Assembly: GCA_009733575.1 (NCBI GenBank)
Contig: ML769419.1
Span: forward strand, 186,001 to 250,000
Length of the DNA: 64,000 nt
Direction of reading: 5' to 3'
Source of the DNA: Gymnopus androsaceus JB14
Taxonomy: Eukaryota > Basidiomycota > Agaricomycetes > Agaricales > Omphalotaceae
Each line of letters starts with the position of its first letter. The first letter of the stretch is position 1. Made by a program: the position numbers and the translations under genes. Positions 35,578-46,498 of this stretch are shown here, piece by piece. Below the pieces are notes generated by a model. That model was not told the DNA's origin. It saw only the letters and a program-made list of their open reading frames with translations, and did not search any database.

Positions 35578-38500
35578 AATCAGGATGCTCTTGATGCCTG
35601 GGATGAGAACGACGGTGCCGCTATCGGCGCTATCTCTCTCCGCTTACCTAACCACATTAGGCAAACAGCTATCAAAGCCACTGCTAGGTTGACCTGGCAA
35701 CAACTCGAGACCACTTATGGTACTCCTGGCGCCGCTGGACTCTTCGGAATCTTCCGAGAGGCCATTGGTTTTGAGATCGCTGAGAACTCCGATCCGGCTA
35801 TGCCGATCGCAACTCTCACTTTGATCTTCGGCCGCCTCGACGCCTCCGGTCTCACCTTGTCAGAACCTGTCAAAGCCATGGTTCTTCTCGCCGCACTTCC
35901 TCGTGCTTGGGATGGTTTAGCAATGACGATGTTGAGCCAACACACTGGCACAAATCTCACTTTAGCTGCCATCATCCCCAAGATTCAGGATGAATATAAT
36001 CGTTGCCGCTCTAACGCTACCTCGCTCGCTTCTCGCCTATCTACGGTAAACAAGAAGCGCAAGTCAAAGAACTCCTGGTCAAAACAAAAGAAGCAGAAGC
36101 AAAGTGCTGATGCATCTGGTTCGAACCAACAGGCTTCTTCCTCCGGTGGCAATAGCGGCAACAACGATAAAGGCAATCAGAAGAAGAAAGGTAAAGGCAA
36201 AGGCAAACCGCACGCCAATGAAGCTTCCACCGACAATCCGCTCCCAGTTGCTAACTTCACCTCTTTCTCATCCTCCGCCGATCCTCTTAAGGATATTGAC
36301 CCTTACACGGGCAAACTCGATCCTCTCCTCAGAGATATGAAGATAGAGGAACAAGAGTTGCCCCCTAATTGGGCTCAATCTATCGTCGATGATGGCTTCG
36401 CCAGAATCGATGAGTACAACGAGGAAATGTACGGATCCGGCGATGAACGTACTTCTTACTGGCAAGTCCCTTTTAATTTCCTTAAAAAGAAAATCTCTAA
36501 TTCATTGCATCGGCTAAACAGATCTTCTACTATAAATAACGATACTTTGCACGAACATTTGTACCATGCAACTAGTTCTTATTTATTTGATTCTGTACTT
36601 ACGCCTGAGCCTCTTGATGAGGCAAAATATATTAATTTTATGCATGCAATTACTGAGAGTAAGGAACTACCTGAGAATAGTGTAAGAATACAAGCAACGA
36701 CGTATGACACGTCTTGGCTACTTGATTCTGGCGCTTCACACCACTTTACTCCGAATATTGAAGATTTCGCCGATTACAAGGAATGGAGAAATCCAATTCC
36801 ACTTGTATCTGCTGATAAGAAATCTCGTTCGCATGTACTTGGCGCTGGAACAGTATATATTCGTCATGAAAACGGAACAGGTGTTACCCACACGACTAAG
36901 TTACACCCAGTGTATTACCAGCCCGATAGCCCACATCGCCTTATTTCAATTGGTCAATTAAATAAAAATGGCTGCTATACAGTCATTAATGGAGATCAAA
37001 GTCAGATACGCAATAAGTCAAATCGTAAAATCATTATGACTGGAAAACCATATAATACCGGTGATTCGCTCCACTGGCTTCACGCTGACGTGCTGAATCC
37101 TGAAGCGCAAATAGTCAATATGGTTTCTATCGATTACGACTTGTGGCATAACCGATTTGCCCATCCAGGCAATGAGATCCTTAAACATGCTCCTGCTAAC
37201 GTCAAAGGTCTTCCTAAAATACCTACTCCTACTGAGAAACACATCTGTAAAGGATGCGTCATTGGTAAAGAACCTCAGAAATCATACCCCTCTTCATCTA
37301 AACGTGCCGAACATCCTCTAGAACTTGTGCATTTTGATTTGACCGAATTACCGATTCAGTCTTATCATAAATACAAATATATTGTCACATTCTTGGATGA
37401 TTGTTCGTCTTACGCTTACTCTGTCAAACTACGTCTTAAGTCCGAAGCTTTCCTCGCTTTTAATCAATTTAAAGCATGGGCCGAAAAGCAAACCGGAGCT
37501 AAAATTAAAAAGATACGTATTGATCGAGGGGGAGAATTCTTATCGGATCAATTTATCAATTATCTCAAAACGGAAGGTATCGAGGTTAATAAATCTGAAC
37601 CTCATGTTCATCAACAGAACGGTCGCGCTGAACGCATACATCGCACTCTAATAGATAAATCAGAAGCTATGCGACACCACACTTGCTGCCCTGACTCTTG
37701 GTGGGAATTTTCATATTCCACATCTATGCATGTATACAACCGCACTCCGATCCGTCGATTGAATTGGAAGACACCTATAGAAATCTTCTTACGGAACAAA
37801 CCCGATGTTTCTTATTTCAGAACATTTGGTTGTGGTGCATAAGTGTTCATTCCACGTGCACAGCGGAAAAATAAATTATCTCCGCATTCCGAAGCAATGA
37901 TTTTCATCGGTTACGACACAGGAAGCAAAGGATATATCTTCATGCGTAGTAATAACGCGCTATACTATGGTGCTCAAGCTCGCTTTATTGAAGATTGGTT
38001 TCCACGCTGCCGCGATTCTGACAAGAGTCACAAACCCTCCAATAAACCTAGTCCTATCATACCAAGTGATAAACCCCCAACACGACCAACTGATGATCCC
38101 GCTGAAAATGGATCTTCAAATGACAACGATCCTTATGATCCTAGTCATATCCCATTTACTTCTCCCGATGAAACGGATCATTCTCCTGTACAGCCAGGAA
38201 ATTTTGACAATGATCCGGATGATGCCGATGACATTTATACAAATGCACCCACATCTCGGCGCACATCACGAGAAGCTAGTCCGGAACGTCCACGTTCTCC
38301 TACCCCTCATGATAATGAAATTCCTCACGAACAGCCTCCACCGGTCCCACCTAAACCCTTTTGGTACGACCCGGAAGCTATTGCTGATTGGAAAAGTAAA
38401 AATCCTGTCCGCACCCGAACTGCTCCTATTCGTCCTGGTTTAATTCCTACCACTCGCGAAAACATTCGCAAGACTGCTACTTGGAAACGTCAAGCTCAAA

Positions 38501-40400
38501 AGGTCAAAGAGAATACTCTTAATGACACTCGTACTAGACAAAAAGTAGATCAAAATAAAAAGATCGAAGAAAAACGTCAAGTTCGTGTCAATGTTCCTAA
38601 ACCAAACGAGCCTAGTACAAGTACACAACCTATCATTGATCCCAGATCGTCATGCATCTCCTATAGATCTTGACACTCCACCGGCATCCCCCATTAGGGA
38701 AGATGAAGATCATGATGATGGTGAACAGGAAGAACCATGGTTCGAAGAGATTAACTTCTCTCGTATAGTTCAGGAAGGGGGAGTAGAATTACAGAACTTC
38801 TTACTTTCGCAATCGATTCCCTTTACTTACGAAATGGAACTTAAAAGTTTCCTTTCAAGTACACCTGACGCCTGGAGTTCTACTCGGCATTATCGGCATT
38901 TACCTGCTGATGAACAGGCGAAATGGGATCAAGCATGTAAAGAAGAACTGGACGGACTCCGCAAACGCAAAGTATTTGAGGAAGTCAAAATCCCTCATGG
39001 TCGTAAACCAATCAAATGTCGTTGGGTCTTTAATAAAAAGAAAGAAGGTCGCTACAAAGCCCGACTTGTCGCTAAAGGCTTTTCACAACAATTTGGTATC
39101 GATTATAACGAGTTGTTTTCGCCAGTTGCGCAATTCGAAACCGTTAGAACTCTTCTCGCTTTAGCTGCTTTAGAAGACTGGGAAATCCAGGCTTTAGACG
39201 TCAAACAGGCTTATTTGTACGGCAAGCTTGATGAAGAGATCTATATGGAACAACCTGAAGGTTTCGTTAAGGACAAAACCAAGGTTTGGAGGTTACATCG
39301 TTCATTATACGGTCTGAAACAAAGTGGTTTATCCTGGTGGAAAGAAATGAATCGATCCATGGGTAAACTGGGATTCAAGCGCACTAGTTCAGATGGCGGT
39401 GTATATACCTTCAAAGAAAAAGGCAAAACCGTAATTGCCATTGTATACGTAGACGACGCTCTCTTCATGGGATCTGACAAATCCCTGGTAATGAAGAAAA
39501 AAGAGCAATTCATGAAAACATGGGAATGTCGCGATCTTGGTGAACCTAAAGAGTTCCTAGGAATGCGCATTAAACGAGACCGAATCTAAAAAGAAGTTGA
39601 TCCTCGATCAACGTGACTATCTCGAAAAAATCATTAAACGATTTGGGATGTCAAACTTTAAAGACGCTCACACACCATTACCTTCTTCATGGAATCCTCA
39701 TGAAAACGATGGAAAAGTCGATCCGAAACTCCGACAAAAGTTTCAACAAGTTATTGGATCTTTATTGTATCTAATGCTTGGCACACGCCCTGACATCGAT
39801 TTCGCTGTCATTAAAATGAGTCAATACTCAGCTAATCCAAGTCCGGATCACCTGAACAAAGCACTTCATATCGTCCGTTACTTAATGTATACTCGGAAAT
39901 ACGAAATTGTGTTCAACGGTAACTCCGACGAAGGATTTATGGCATACTGTGATTCAGATTGGGCCTCTGATCCAGATGACCGAAAATCCCATACCGGGAT
40001 GATCATACAATTGGCCGCTGCTCCAATCTGTTGGGTTTCCCATAAACAGAAAACTGTTGCACTCTCGTCCACCGAAGCCGAATATATGGCATTGTCCGAC
40101 TCCTGTCAACAACTCGAGTGGCTTCGATCTTTATTCAATGAGATCGGAATTCCTATTCAATCATTACCGTTATGTGGTGATAATCAAGGTTCGATCTTCC
40201 TCGCCTCTAATCCAATTCAAGAGAGAAGAACGAAACACATTGATATTCGATTCCACTATATTCGGGAAAAGATTGAAAATGGAAACGTCGAACTATTCTA
40301 TGTTCGAACCGAAGACAATATTGCAGATATTCTGACAAAGAATCTCGCATTGATTAAGTTCAAGAAATTCCGAGATCTTCTTGGCATTACATTTCTTTGA
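35578..40400 (+). pseudogene. copia Gag-Pol, disrupted
   Basis: The gag frame enters from the deletion joint at about 35578 (DALDAWDENDGAAIGAI) and holds a UBN2-type region with LTLIFGRLDASGLTLSEPV, then a basic Lys/Gly linker without a visible CCHC knuckle. Protease: WLLDSGASHHFTPN. Integrase: HNRFAHPG...CKGCVIGK, then VHFDLTE, RIDRGGEF and HQQNGRAER for the D-D-E core. A TAA at 37840-37842 replaces the Tyr of FGCxAYVFIP. One extra base near 38645 shifts the frame between IIDP and RHASPID. Reverse transcriptase follows (RLVAKGFSQQFGIDY, IVYVDDALF), with another shift at about 39580. RNase H: YCDSDWASDPDDRKS and SSTEAEYMAL. At least three lesions plus the missing N-terminus make it non-functional. 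Confidence 0.92.
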
Positions 40401-40563
40401 ATAAATCTTCGATGACCGTACTTATTGTGCTTGCAGGAGTGATGGCACTTTCGCTATTCTAATCGAGTTATCGGTGCGTCTGTCGTCTGTACCTGCACAG
40501 GTCACGCATACGACACGAACGTGGTTCTAAGTCCTTAAAGTTTAATTCCCTATCACTACTCTT

Positions 40564-40575
40564 AGCGAGGGGGAG
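40564..40575 (+). other. Polypurine tract
   Basis: AGCGAGGGGGAG directly precedes the right LTR (TGTTGAAAGG at 40576), the expected position for plus-strand priming. Confidence 0.8.
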
Positions 40576-41097
40576 TGTTGAAAGGATCTGACGCTTACGA
40601 TAGTGACGTCATCGATCGACTCGACATGAGTCTTTCATCCCGTTAATACTCCTTGAAACACCTTTGTAGCTGCGCTACATAAGGCAACAGCACTGTCTTT
40701 GTATTTGCTCAATAAGCATACTAGACGCTGTAATTATGCCATTTCGCTAGTTCTATAAATATGATACATACGCTTATGAAGCATATGAACTGTTCAATAC
40801 AATAGTAGTCGAACGTAGTCGTAATTACTCGATCTTACAACGTACTTACATGCTGTTGAACCATTATGATCGTACCCTATGCCCTAAGCCACCTTACTAT
40901 GATACTGTATAGTTGTAGTTGTACTTAGTATACATACTGTAGGTACTTACCGTACTCCTTAGCACACTCAGTTGTACTACTACTTGTCTATACAAGAACT
41001 CTTCGCTCTCCAACTAGTCCTCCAGACCAGTCTACTTGCTACATAACCAGGTGAGTAATGGATCTCACCATTTGTTGATCATATGTCTGCTTCAACA
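40576..41097 (+). repeat. Right LTR, full length (522 bp)
   Basis: It starts TGTTGAAAGG and ends GTCTGCTTCAACA, immediately followed by the ccaat target duplication. A TATAAATATG box lies near 40755. Close to the 3' end it contains CCAGGTGAGTAATGGATC, a perfect 5' splice-donor consensus (CAG/GTGAGT), which also occurs in the LTR-like sequence at about 61240. Confidence 0.9.
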
Positions 41098-41947
41098 CCA
41101 ATATCATTGCCTCATTTAAAACTTCAAATGCTGAGGCAGAAAGCTATACTTGGCATTATATAGCATATCGTGCTTCTATCCAGGAACTTTTTACTGATTT
41201 TGCTTCACTTCCCAATCATCATTATGCTATGCATAATGAGCTTCTTCTCAAATATTGGGGTCCATTAGCAGGCTTGAGTGAATTTCCAGGAGAGCGCATA
41301 AATGGTATGCTTCAGAAGATCAAGACTAACGGACATCTTTGTATGTATCTTCTATGCTAAATGTGTTTCCAATCTACATTGCTTACTTTTTACTAGATGA
41401 TATGGACAATACCATGTTAAGGCAAATGGCCAGACTCTGCCACCTTCTTGCGCTCCTTCATGATAATGAGTCAGGCAATTCACTAGACAAATCATTTGCC
41501 AATATCCTGGAGCCTGAAGATAGAACAAAACCATCAGTCTCAAAGGAGTTAACTTCTGCAGATGCTGCCTTCTTTCTTTCCAAGGTACCCAAGTTAAGAC
41601 CAAATGAATACAATTTGATATTAAGATATCTTCATTCTACTGGGCATCCATACCGGGCCTACCTTGATCTTCCCCATCCAGAATATGCCCTTATTCTACC
41701 ACCAAATGCCAAGCGCCTTGTTGAGTTCCATAACAATGGCCACACATACAGCTGCAATTCATCACACATAGGCAATAGTGCTATTCAGTCCTATGACAAA
41801 TCAACAGAAGCTTGCCTCACTGGGGCCATTGATACTATTCTGGAAATTCCTCTAGAGGGATTCCTGCACAAATTCATACTAGTCCATCCTCATCTTGATT
41901 TGAATAGCTCAGATGCTAGCTGCACACCTTATCCACAACATCCTTGA

Positions 41948-42737
41948 TTGATGACTAAAGCTGTTAGAGCTGTGTTATCTCAAGATATCATTGTTATTGA
42001 ACCACAGCACATCATCACACACTTGACAACCTATAGAAGACCAGCTGGAACTTATGGGATCCAGCAAGAGATACTTGTAATATGTTGGGCAATGAACCGT
42101 GGGCTTAGATGATCTTTCATGATTAGTAGCAAGAAGGGAAGTATTTATATAGTTACAATGGTGTTTGTCAATTCTGCCTTTTTTAAAAATTCTGAAATGT
42201 ATTTAGTTCAGAAGAAATCAAAGTAAGGTAAAATTGATTGGTGTTGAGGCAGTTAGACTCGACTTTGATTATATAAGCAATATCCATGTGCAGGTATGAG
42301 TTACATAACACATGCAACTAATCAATTAATGCTACAAGTTCATCTATAGTGAAGAAATATTTTAAACACTGTTTGTAGGCAGACTCTTTCACAGAGCCTT
42401 TTGGATCATGCTCTTTGAACTGCTTCTCTGTATGGCACCCATTTTGAACCCAATGGGAAGTGTAGAAGTCACCTTCTGCAAGTGATCAGCACTGGGTAGT
42501 TTAGAGAAATGACTTGCAAGATTGCTTGTATAAAACTCTTAAGAGTTCTGAATTGCAATATCAGTCACAGATATCCTCAAAGTCTTTCATTGACTCACTT
42601 CAAAATTAGATATCAATAATATACTCATTTTATATATACAACAGTACTAGTTACAGAAACAAGGTCATTCATAGCCATAGGTTATAAGCTAAAGTATTCT
42701 AAGTAACTGATAACAAGGAAGTGTATGTATGTATGCA
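41948..42737. other. 3' flank of the Tnp2 gene
   Basis: This 790-bp AT-rich stretch contains no supported gene. It is probably the subterminal part of the CACTA element, but the end could not be pinned to a CACTA inverted repeat. Confidence 0.35.
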
Positions 42738-42896
42738 CATCAGCAGAACCTGGGTGATCCCACAGCAAGGTCCCCCTCTGTCCAGAACTGGACAGCACTG
42801 TGGCTTCTGTGGATTGTATTGGGCTTCTGTACAGTGCTGTACAGCAACCCACAGCAATCCACAGCAATCCACAGTTCACCCAGGTTTTGCTGATGC
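42738..42896. mobile_element. MITE-like element b (CATCAGC ends), 159 bp
   Basis: The ends are CATCAGCAGAACCTGGGTG on the left and, reversed, CATCAGCAAAACCTGGGTG on the right. The dinucleotide CA flanks both sides. The interior is nearly palindromic, with repeated CCACAGCA and ACAGCACTGT words, so a transcript could fold into a long hairpin. Same family as 31856-32551. Confidence 0.7.
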
Positions 42897-42898
42897 AG

Positions 42899-43955
42899 TT
42901 CAGTTCACACAATGATAATGTGACAGAATACAATTTACAGTGGCCCATCCAGGAGGCAGGAAGCCTAGACAATGAAGACAACAAAAAAATTGGAAAGAAC
43001 AATGACTACTGAGAGTTGACAATTATGGCCAACTGTGCTTGATCAAAAAAAGTTACAACCCAGACTCAATGCGAGTCAAGAATTCTGTGCACAAAGATTG
43101 TGGATGCTGGTAACAATACTCGCGAAAGTGTGTGAGAGAGCAGCCAGAGCGAGAGAAAGGAATATTGCATTTGCTGCTCTTGTTTTGGCACAGCTTGCAC
43201 CATGTTTTATCATCTTCTGGGGCCCAATACAAGTCTGCAAGTGCTCCAACAATCATCAAAACTGAACTGTTACTCAAAGAGGAGCTATTGGAGTAAGGCA
43301 CTGATTATTTTGTCTTCCTGCAAACATTCTATGGCTCTCTGTCCGATGCTCTCTACTGCAAGCTCATTGTAATTGTATTTTATCACACATATATATCTGA
43401 ATATATTGCCTCTCAACTTGCCTGCCATGCCTAATGCGCATTTCCGAGGTTCTCGCAGGTGACGTTGGTTGCTGCAGGAATTTACTCCATTTTCTCACGG
43501 TCTCATTTTCGCCTTGTATATTTCCGTCGATTGTTCGGGCCGTATCCGAGGCTTTGTTTGTTCATGCATCTAGGATCGGGGGAGCGATCCCAGATACACC
43601 GGCCCATGGACTGGCATGTGACACCTGTGCGCTCGCGTTTGTTGATTCAAACCGACTCAACCAATAAAATTCACGAAATCCATGAATTTACTAAAATTTT
43701 CGCAAATTTTCCGAACCGGGATATTCATATTATATCAATATTATATACATTACTTTAGCAGCTTCGGAGTGTAGCGACAGCGCAATCTAACTCAGTCAGC
43801 TGGTCTAAATCAATTTTAATGTGAAAGTATGAAAACGACTCTGAGAATAAGTACAATATAAGGATGACTAAATCCATGGATTTGAATGACAGGGAAGGAG
43901 GAAAATTTCATTGGACAGGAACGCGAACAACGCGAAGTCCAAATCAAGCAAACCA
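42899..43955. other. Interval between MITE b and the captured-gene mosaic
   Basis: No gene is supported. About 43435-43660 is richer in G+C than its surroundings and carries a 77-codon plus-strand frame without a recognisable domain; it may be another captured fragment or the continuation of the RRM gene's intron. The rest is AT-rich. Confidence 0.3.
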
Positions 43956-44870
43956 ACTCACCGGTTCGTCGATGCTTAATGGAAGTCTAGAAAAAAGGAA
44001 AACGCGTTCAGTAAGGATGTGCCTGAGATGGTAGACATGAGAAGCACATGGTAGAGGTGCAAAATCGAATCGAGGGGCAGGGCACAACACAACATGACAT
44101 GTGTCAGAAGCACCAAGAAGTCTCTCAATTCCACACCGAGAACCCCGACCAAAGCCCCAAGCAACTCGAACGGGAAAAAAAAACAAAAACACAGACACTC
44201 ACCCTTCGAATACAAGTTGGTACTATTCGGATCCTGCAAGTGTTCCATTTTTTCTTTGAACAATTTGCCGGTCATAGTCTTTCCAGCTTCAACAGCAGAA
44301 TGGTTGCTATCAGAATCGTAGGCACCTTGAGCGAGACTCGGACCGTTGTCCATCTCGTGAGTCCATGCACTGTGACTTTGCGACGATGAAGGCTGGTTCT
44401 GGGTGTAGGGCATACCGGGAATTTTGTGAGATTGCTGTACGAAGAACGTTAGACTCTCAAAAGAAACAAACATGGAACAAACAAACCTTTGAAAATGTTG
44501 GATGAAGGTTTCTGAATCGACGAAGAGACTGGATGCATTTTTCGGCTGCGTCAACTGTTTCAAACCTACAAACAACAGTCAGAATGAACAACATCAAGGC
44601 AGAACACAAACAGATTTACAGTACAAACCCATAGCCGCTTTCCTTCTCGCCAACATGTCTCGTAAAGCTCCTCACGCTTCGGATCTCTCCGAACAGAGAG
44701 CAAAGTTTGAAAAGCTGGTCTTCCGGATAATGCGGCGGCAAGCCATTAATATACACATTGGGTGACTTGAACTGGTCGTCGTTGGTATCATACAACGTAC
44801 AGCTGTCACCAGAGCTAGGAATATGTGCAAGGGTGTTCGGATTAAGAGTAAACTTTTACAGAGCATCCGA
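43956..44870 (-). pseudogene. Fragment of an RRM RNA-binding protein gene (RRM1 and start of RRM2)
   Basis: Reading leftwards, the frame gives TLYDTNDDQFKSPNVYINGL, PPHYPEDQLFKLCSLFGEIR, SFTRHVGEKESGYGF then VLFETVDAAEKCIQSLRRF, a complete RNP2/RNP1-type RRM. Introns are retained, for example 44619-44566 (GTAAAT...GTAG) inside VLFE and another after HPTFSK. After a low-complexity linker the second RRM opens with TNLY, and LPLSIDEP lies across an intron. That junction is off by one base, and no further RRM2 exon is found. An in-frame TAA precedes KFTLNPNT. Whole RNA-binding proteins of this fungal type carry two RRMs; here the 3' half is missing. The retained introns indicate a DNA-level copy rather than a reverse-transcribed one. 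Confidence 0.75.
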
Positions 44871-44959
44871 GTCCTTTTCGAGAGCTTCAAGGTCAATGGG
44901 ACCTGTTTCAGGGACTTTGACATCTGCCACAGAGATAGAGTGCCTTTAGAGGACAATGA

Positions 44960-45560
44960 TATTGAAGGAGGTAAACGCGGGAATCCAAGAAGCGTTAATA
45001 GTTGGCGCGAGAATGGGGAAAACGAGGATAGGAGGTCGGGAAGTGTCAAACCCAGTGTCATTGGAGGCGAAGCAGGAAGGTCTAGGATGACTATCCCACC
45101 CCACTGAGGAATAAGGAAAGCACTAGAGCTGGACGGATTGATAGTCAGAGGTCGACGTTTTGCTGAAGGCACGAAGAGCACAAAATGGAGCACTGGGTCA
45201 TTCGATGAGCTGGAAGCTAGAGGGAGAGGTTAGTTGGTTTTAATGCATGGAAAGGATACTACGCACATAGAGTCCATTCAGCTGAATTAATAAAAACCAT
45301 CAAATTCTCTGGCATAAGGTCATACGTCCCATCGGCAAGCAACGCTGCTTCAAACGCTAGCGGAGCATGAAACTGAACTTGAGAATTGATGGTAAAGTTG
45401 TGTAATATGCCTAATGCAGATGTTATTGGAGATAGGTATTCTAGAGTATAGAGTATTCAGTATGAGTACACAATATGGATACTTGACTTACGAGAAATTG
45501 CCTGTCAAATATCCCAACCGGTGATGACCTGGCCTGCAGAGCCGTCTTCAGCAGCGTGAA
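44960..45560 (-). pseudogene. Fragment of the GPI-transamidase subunit gene PIG-S
   Basis: The minus strand encodes RYRLSFTLL, then (shifted frame) EDGSAGQVITGWDI, YLSPITSALGILHNFTINSQ, VQFHAPLAFEAALLADGTYD, and after a 50-nt intron (45266-45217, GTGCGT...TCTAG) LHFVLFVPSAKRRPL and AFLIPQWGGIVILD. These match the lumenal domain of PIG-S/Gpi17, an ER-membrane subunit of the complex that attaches GPI anchors. Both terminal membrane helices are absent. There is a frameshift near 45545 and an in-frame TGA at 45507-45505 between GWDI and QAI. It lies inside, and in the same orientation as, the split RRM gene fragment. Confidence 0.75.
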
Positions 45561-45569
45561 TGAAAGACG

Positions 45570-46400
45570 ATATCGAGGTGAATATTGCAGACATGTCGCT
45601 CGAGTTGGAGACGGATGTAGGAATAGAACTGGATGAAGACTGGAATGAAGAAGAGCTGGGAATAGTTGAGAGCGTGCTACAAGTCGGCAAAGTAGTGATG
45701 GCCTTTTTATTAGGCAAAACTTCGGGAGAAGAAGGAAGAGCGCCTCTGAATGACTGCTGGTGTTGTTGAGGAAGGTGTTCGCATATCTCGCCGTCTCCGT
45801 TCTAGAGACATGTGAGCAACAGCAAGACGGTAGGAAATAATCATACATACCTAATACCTATAGTTGGACTACTGTTAAGATTAAGCATTCTCATAAGGCC
45901 AGTGACCTCGCCAGTGCTGAGATTAGAGCCATGTTCTGTAGCATTGTTGTTGCATCGATAAACGCGGTAATAAGAAGTGGCTGCAGAGATAGGGCTAGTT
46001 TGGGTGTTGTGGGCTGAGCAAGATGATGGAGGGGAAACTGGGGTCCGAAAAGCCAATAATGGTACAGATGCAAGGTGCAAAAGACTGGATGGAAGCTGTA
46101 TATTCAAAGGTGAATGGCAAGATAGATTATCGAGTTCTGGGGAAGGAGGTGCCGAGATAGCAATGCGAAAGCCAGTGGAAGAAAGGAAGAAAGTGAGATA
46201 CAGGTGAGAATGAGGTGTATAAGTGTGGATCACATACAAGTAAGCCTTGCGGGAGTGCTGGATCAGTCAAGTGAATCAATGCTGGCAACCGATGGACTCG
46301 AGCTTGAGCCTGATCTCAACCTCAGCCTCAGTCTTGATGCCCTCAGTAGTTGTGAAGGTGTTTTCGGAGTAGGCTGGGCTGGACACGCATGCTTCAAGAG
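45570..46400 (-). pseudogene. Probable N-terminal fragment of the RRM protein gene
   Basis: The minus strand reads STGEVTGLMRMLNLN followed by an intron, then HLPQQHQQSFRGALPSSPEV and a long Ser run (STIPSSSSFQSSSSS). The EVTGLMRMLNLN and QQSFRGxPSPSPEV words are, from memory, those preceding the RRMs in agaricomycete proteins of the same type as 43956-44870. If correct, the PIG-S piece sits in the middle of one RRM-gene fragment. Frames are interrupted, so this is not a working gene. Confidence 0.5.
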
Positions 46401-46498
46401 GAAGCAGGGTATTATAGGACAATAATAAGATGATAGAGAAAATAGTCTATACGTCTATATATGTTGTACTTGTACCAATCTAAATGAAAGCTCTTGAT

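Larger units (their letters stand above)
35219..41097 (+). mobile_element. Ty1/copia LTR retrotransposon inserted in the Tnp2 gene
   Basis: The 5,879-bp insertion is bounded by a perfect 5-bp target duplication, ccaat (35214-35218 and 41098-41102). It begins TGTTGAAAGG and ends CTTCAACA, giving the 7-bp inverted ends TGTTGAA/TTCAACA. Domain order is gag, protease, integrase, reverse transcriptase, RNase H, which defines copia. A purine tract (AGCGAGGGGGAG, 40564-40575) abuts the right LTR. The left LTR is cut off after about 355 bp and joins directly to gag, so the rest of that LTR, the primer-binding site and the gag start are missing. Confidence 0.93.
33119..41947 (+). pseudogene. Tnp2 (CACTA/En-Spm-type) transposase gene, split by a copia element
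   Basis: Exons 33119-33317, 33374-34015 and 34070-35218 precede the copia insertion; 41103-41340 and 41397-41947 follow it. The N-terminus has a C-X-C-X2-C start (VCTCSYCKTK). The core includes FGLYIDWFNPYTNKIAGK, RIIPLIADLPAAREAGGF, LLCSFCDC, VRWTSLHHLPYWDPVRH and GFMHNWLEGILQHQLRKLWG; the last block carries HHYAMHNELLLKYWGPLAGL and EFPGERINGMLQK. These are the landmarks of the fungal Tnp2/Transposase_21 family. The reading frame is continuous across the copia site once one ccaat copy is kept (codons for ...VASTN then IIASFK). A separate one-base shift lies near 34245-34265, between EAPGKR and QHANSV. The gene is therefore doubly broken. The outer CACTA termini were not located. Confidence 0.85.

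Noticed and set aside
33000..42740. Assigning exact CACTA termini to the Tnp2 element
   Set aside because: No inverted CACTA-type ends with a matching 3-bp duplication could be seen on both sides.
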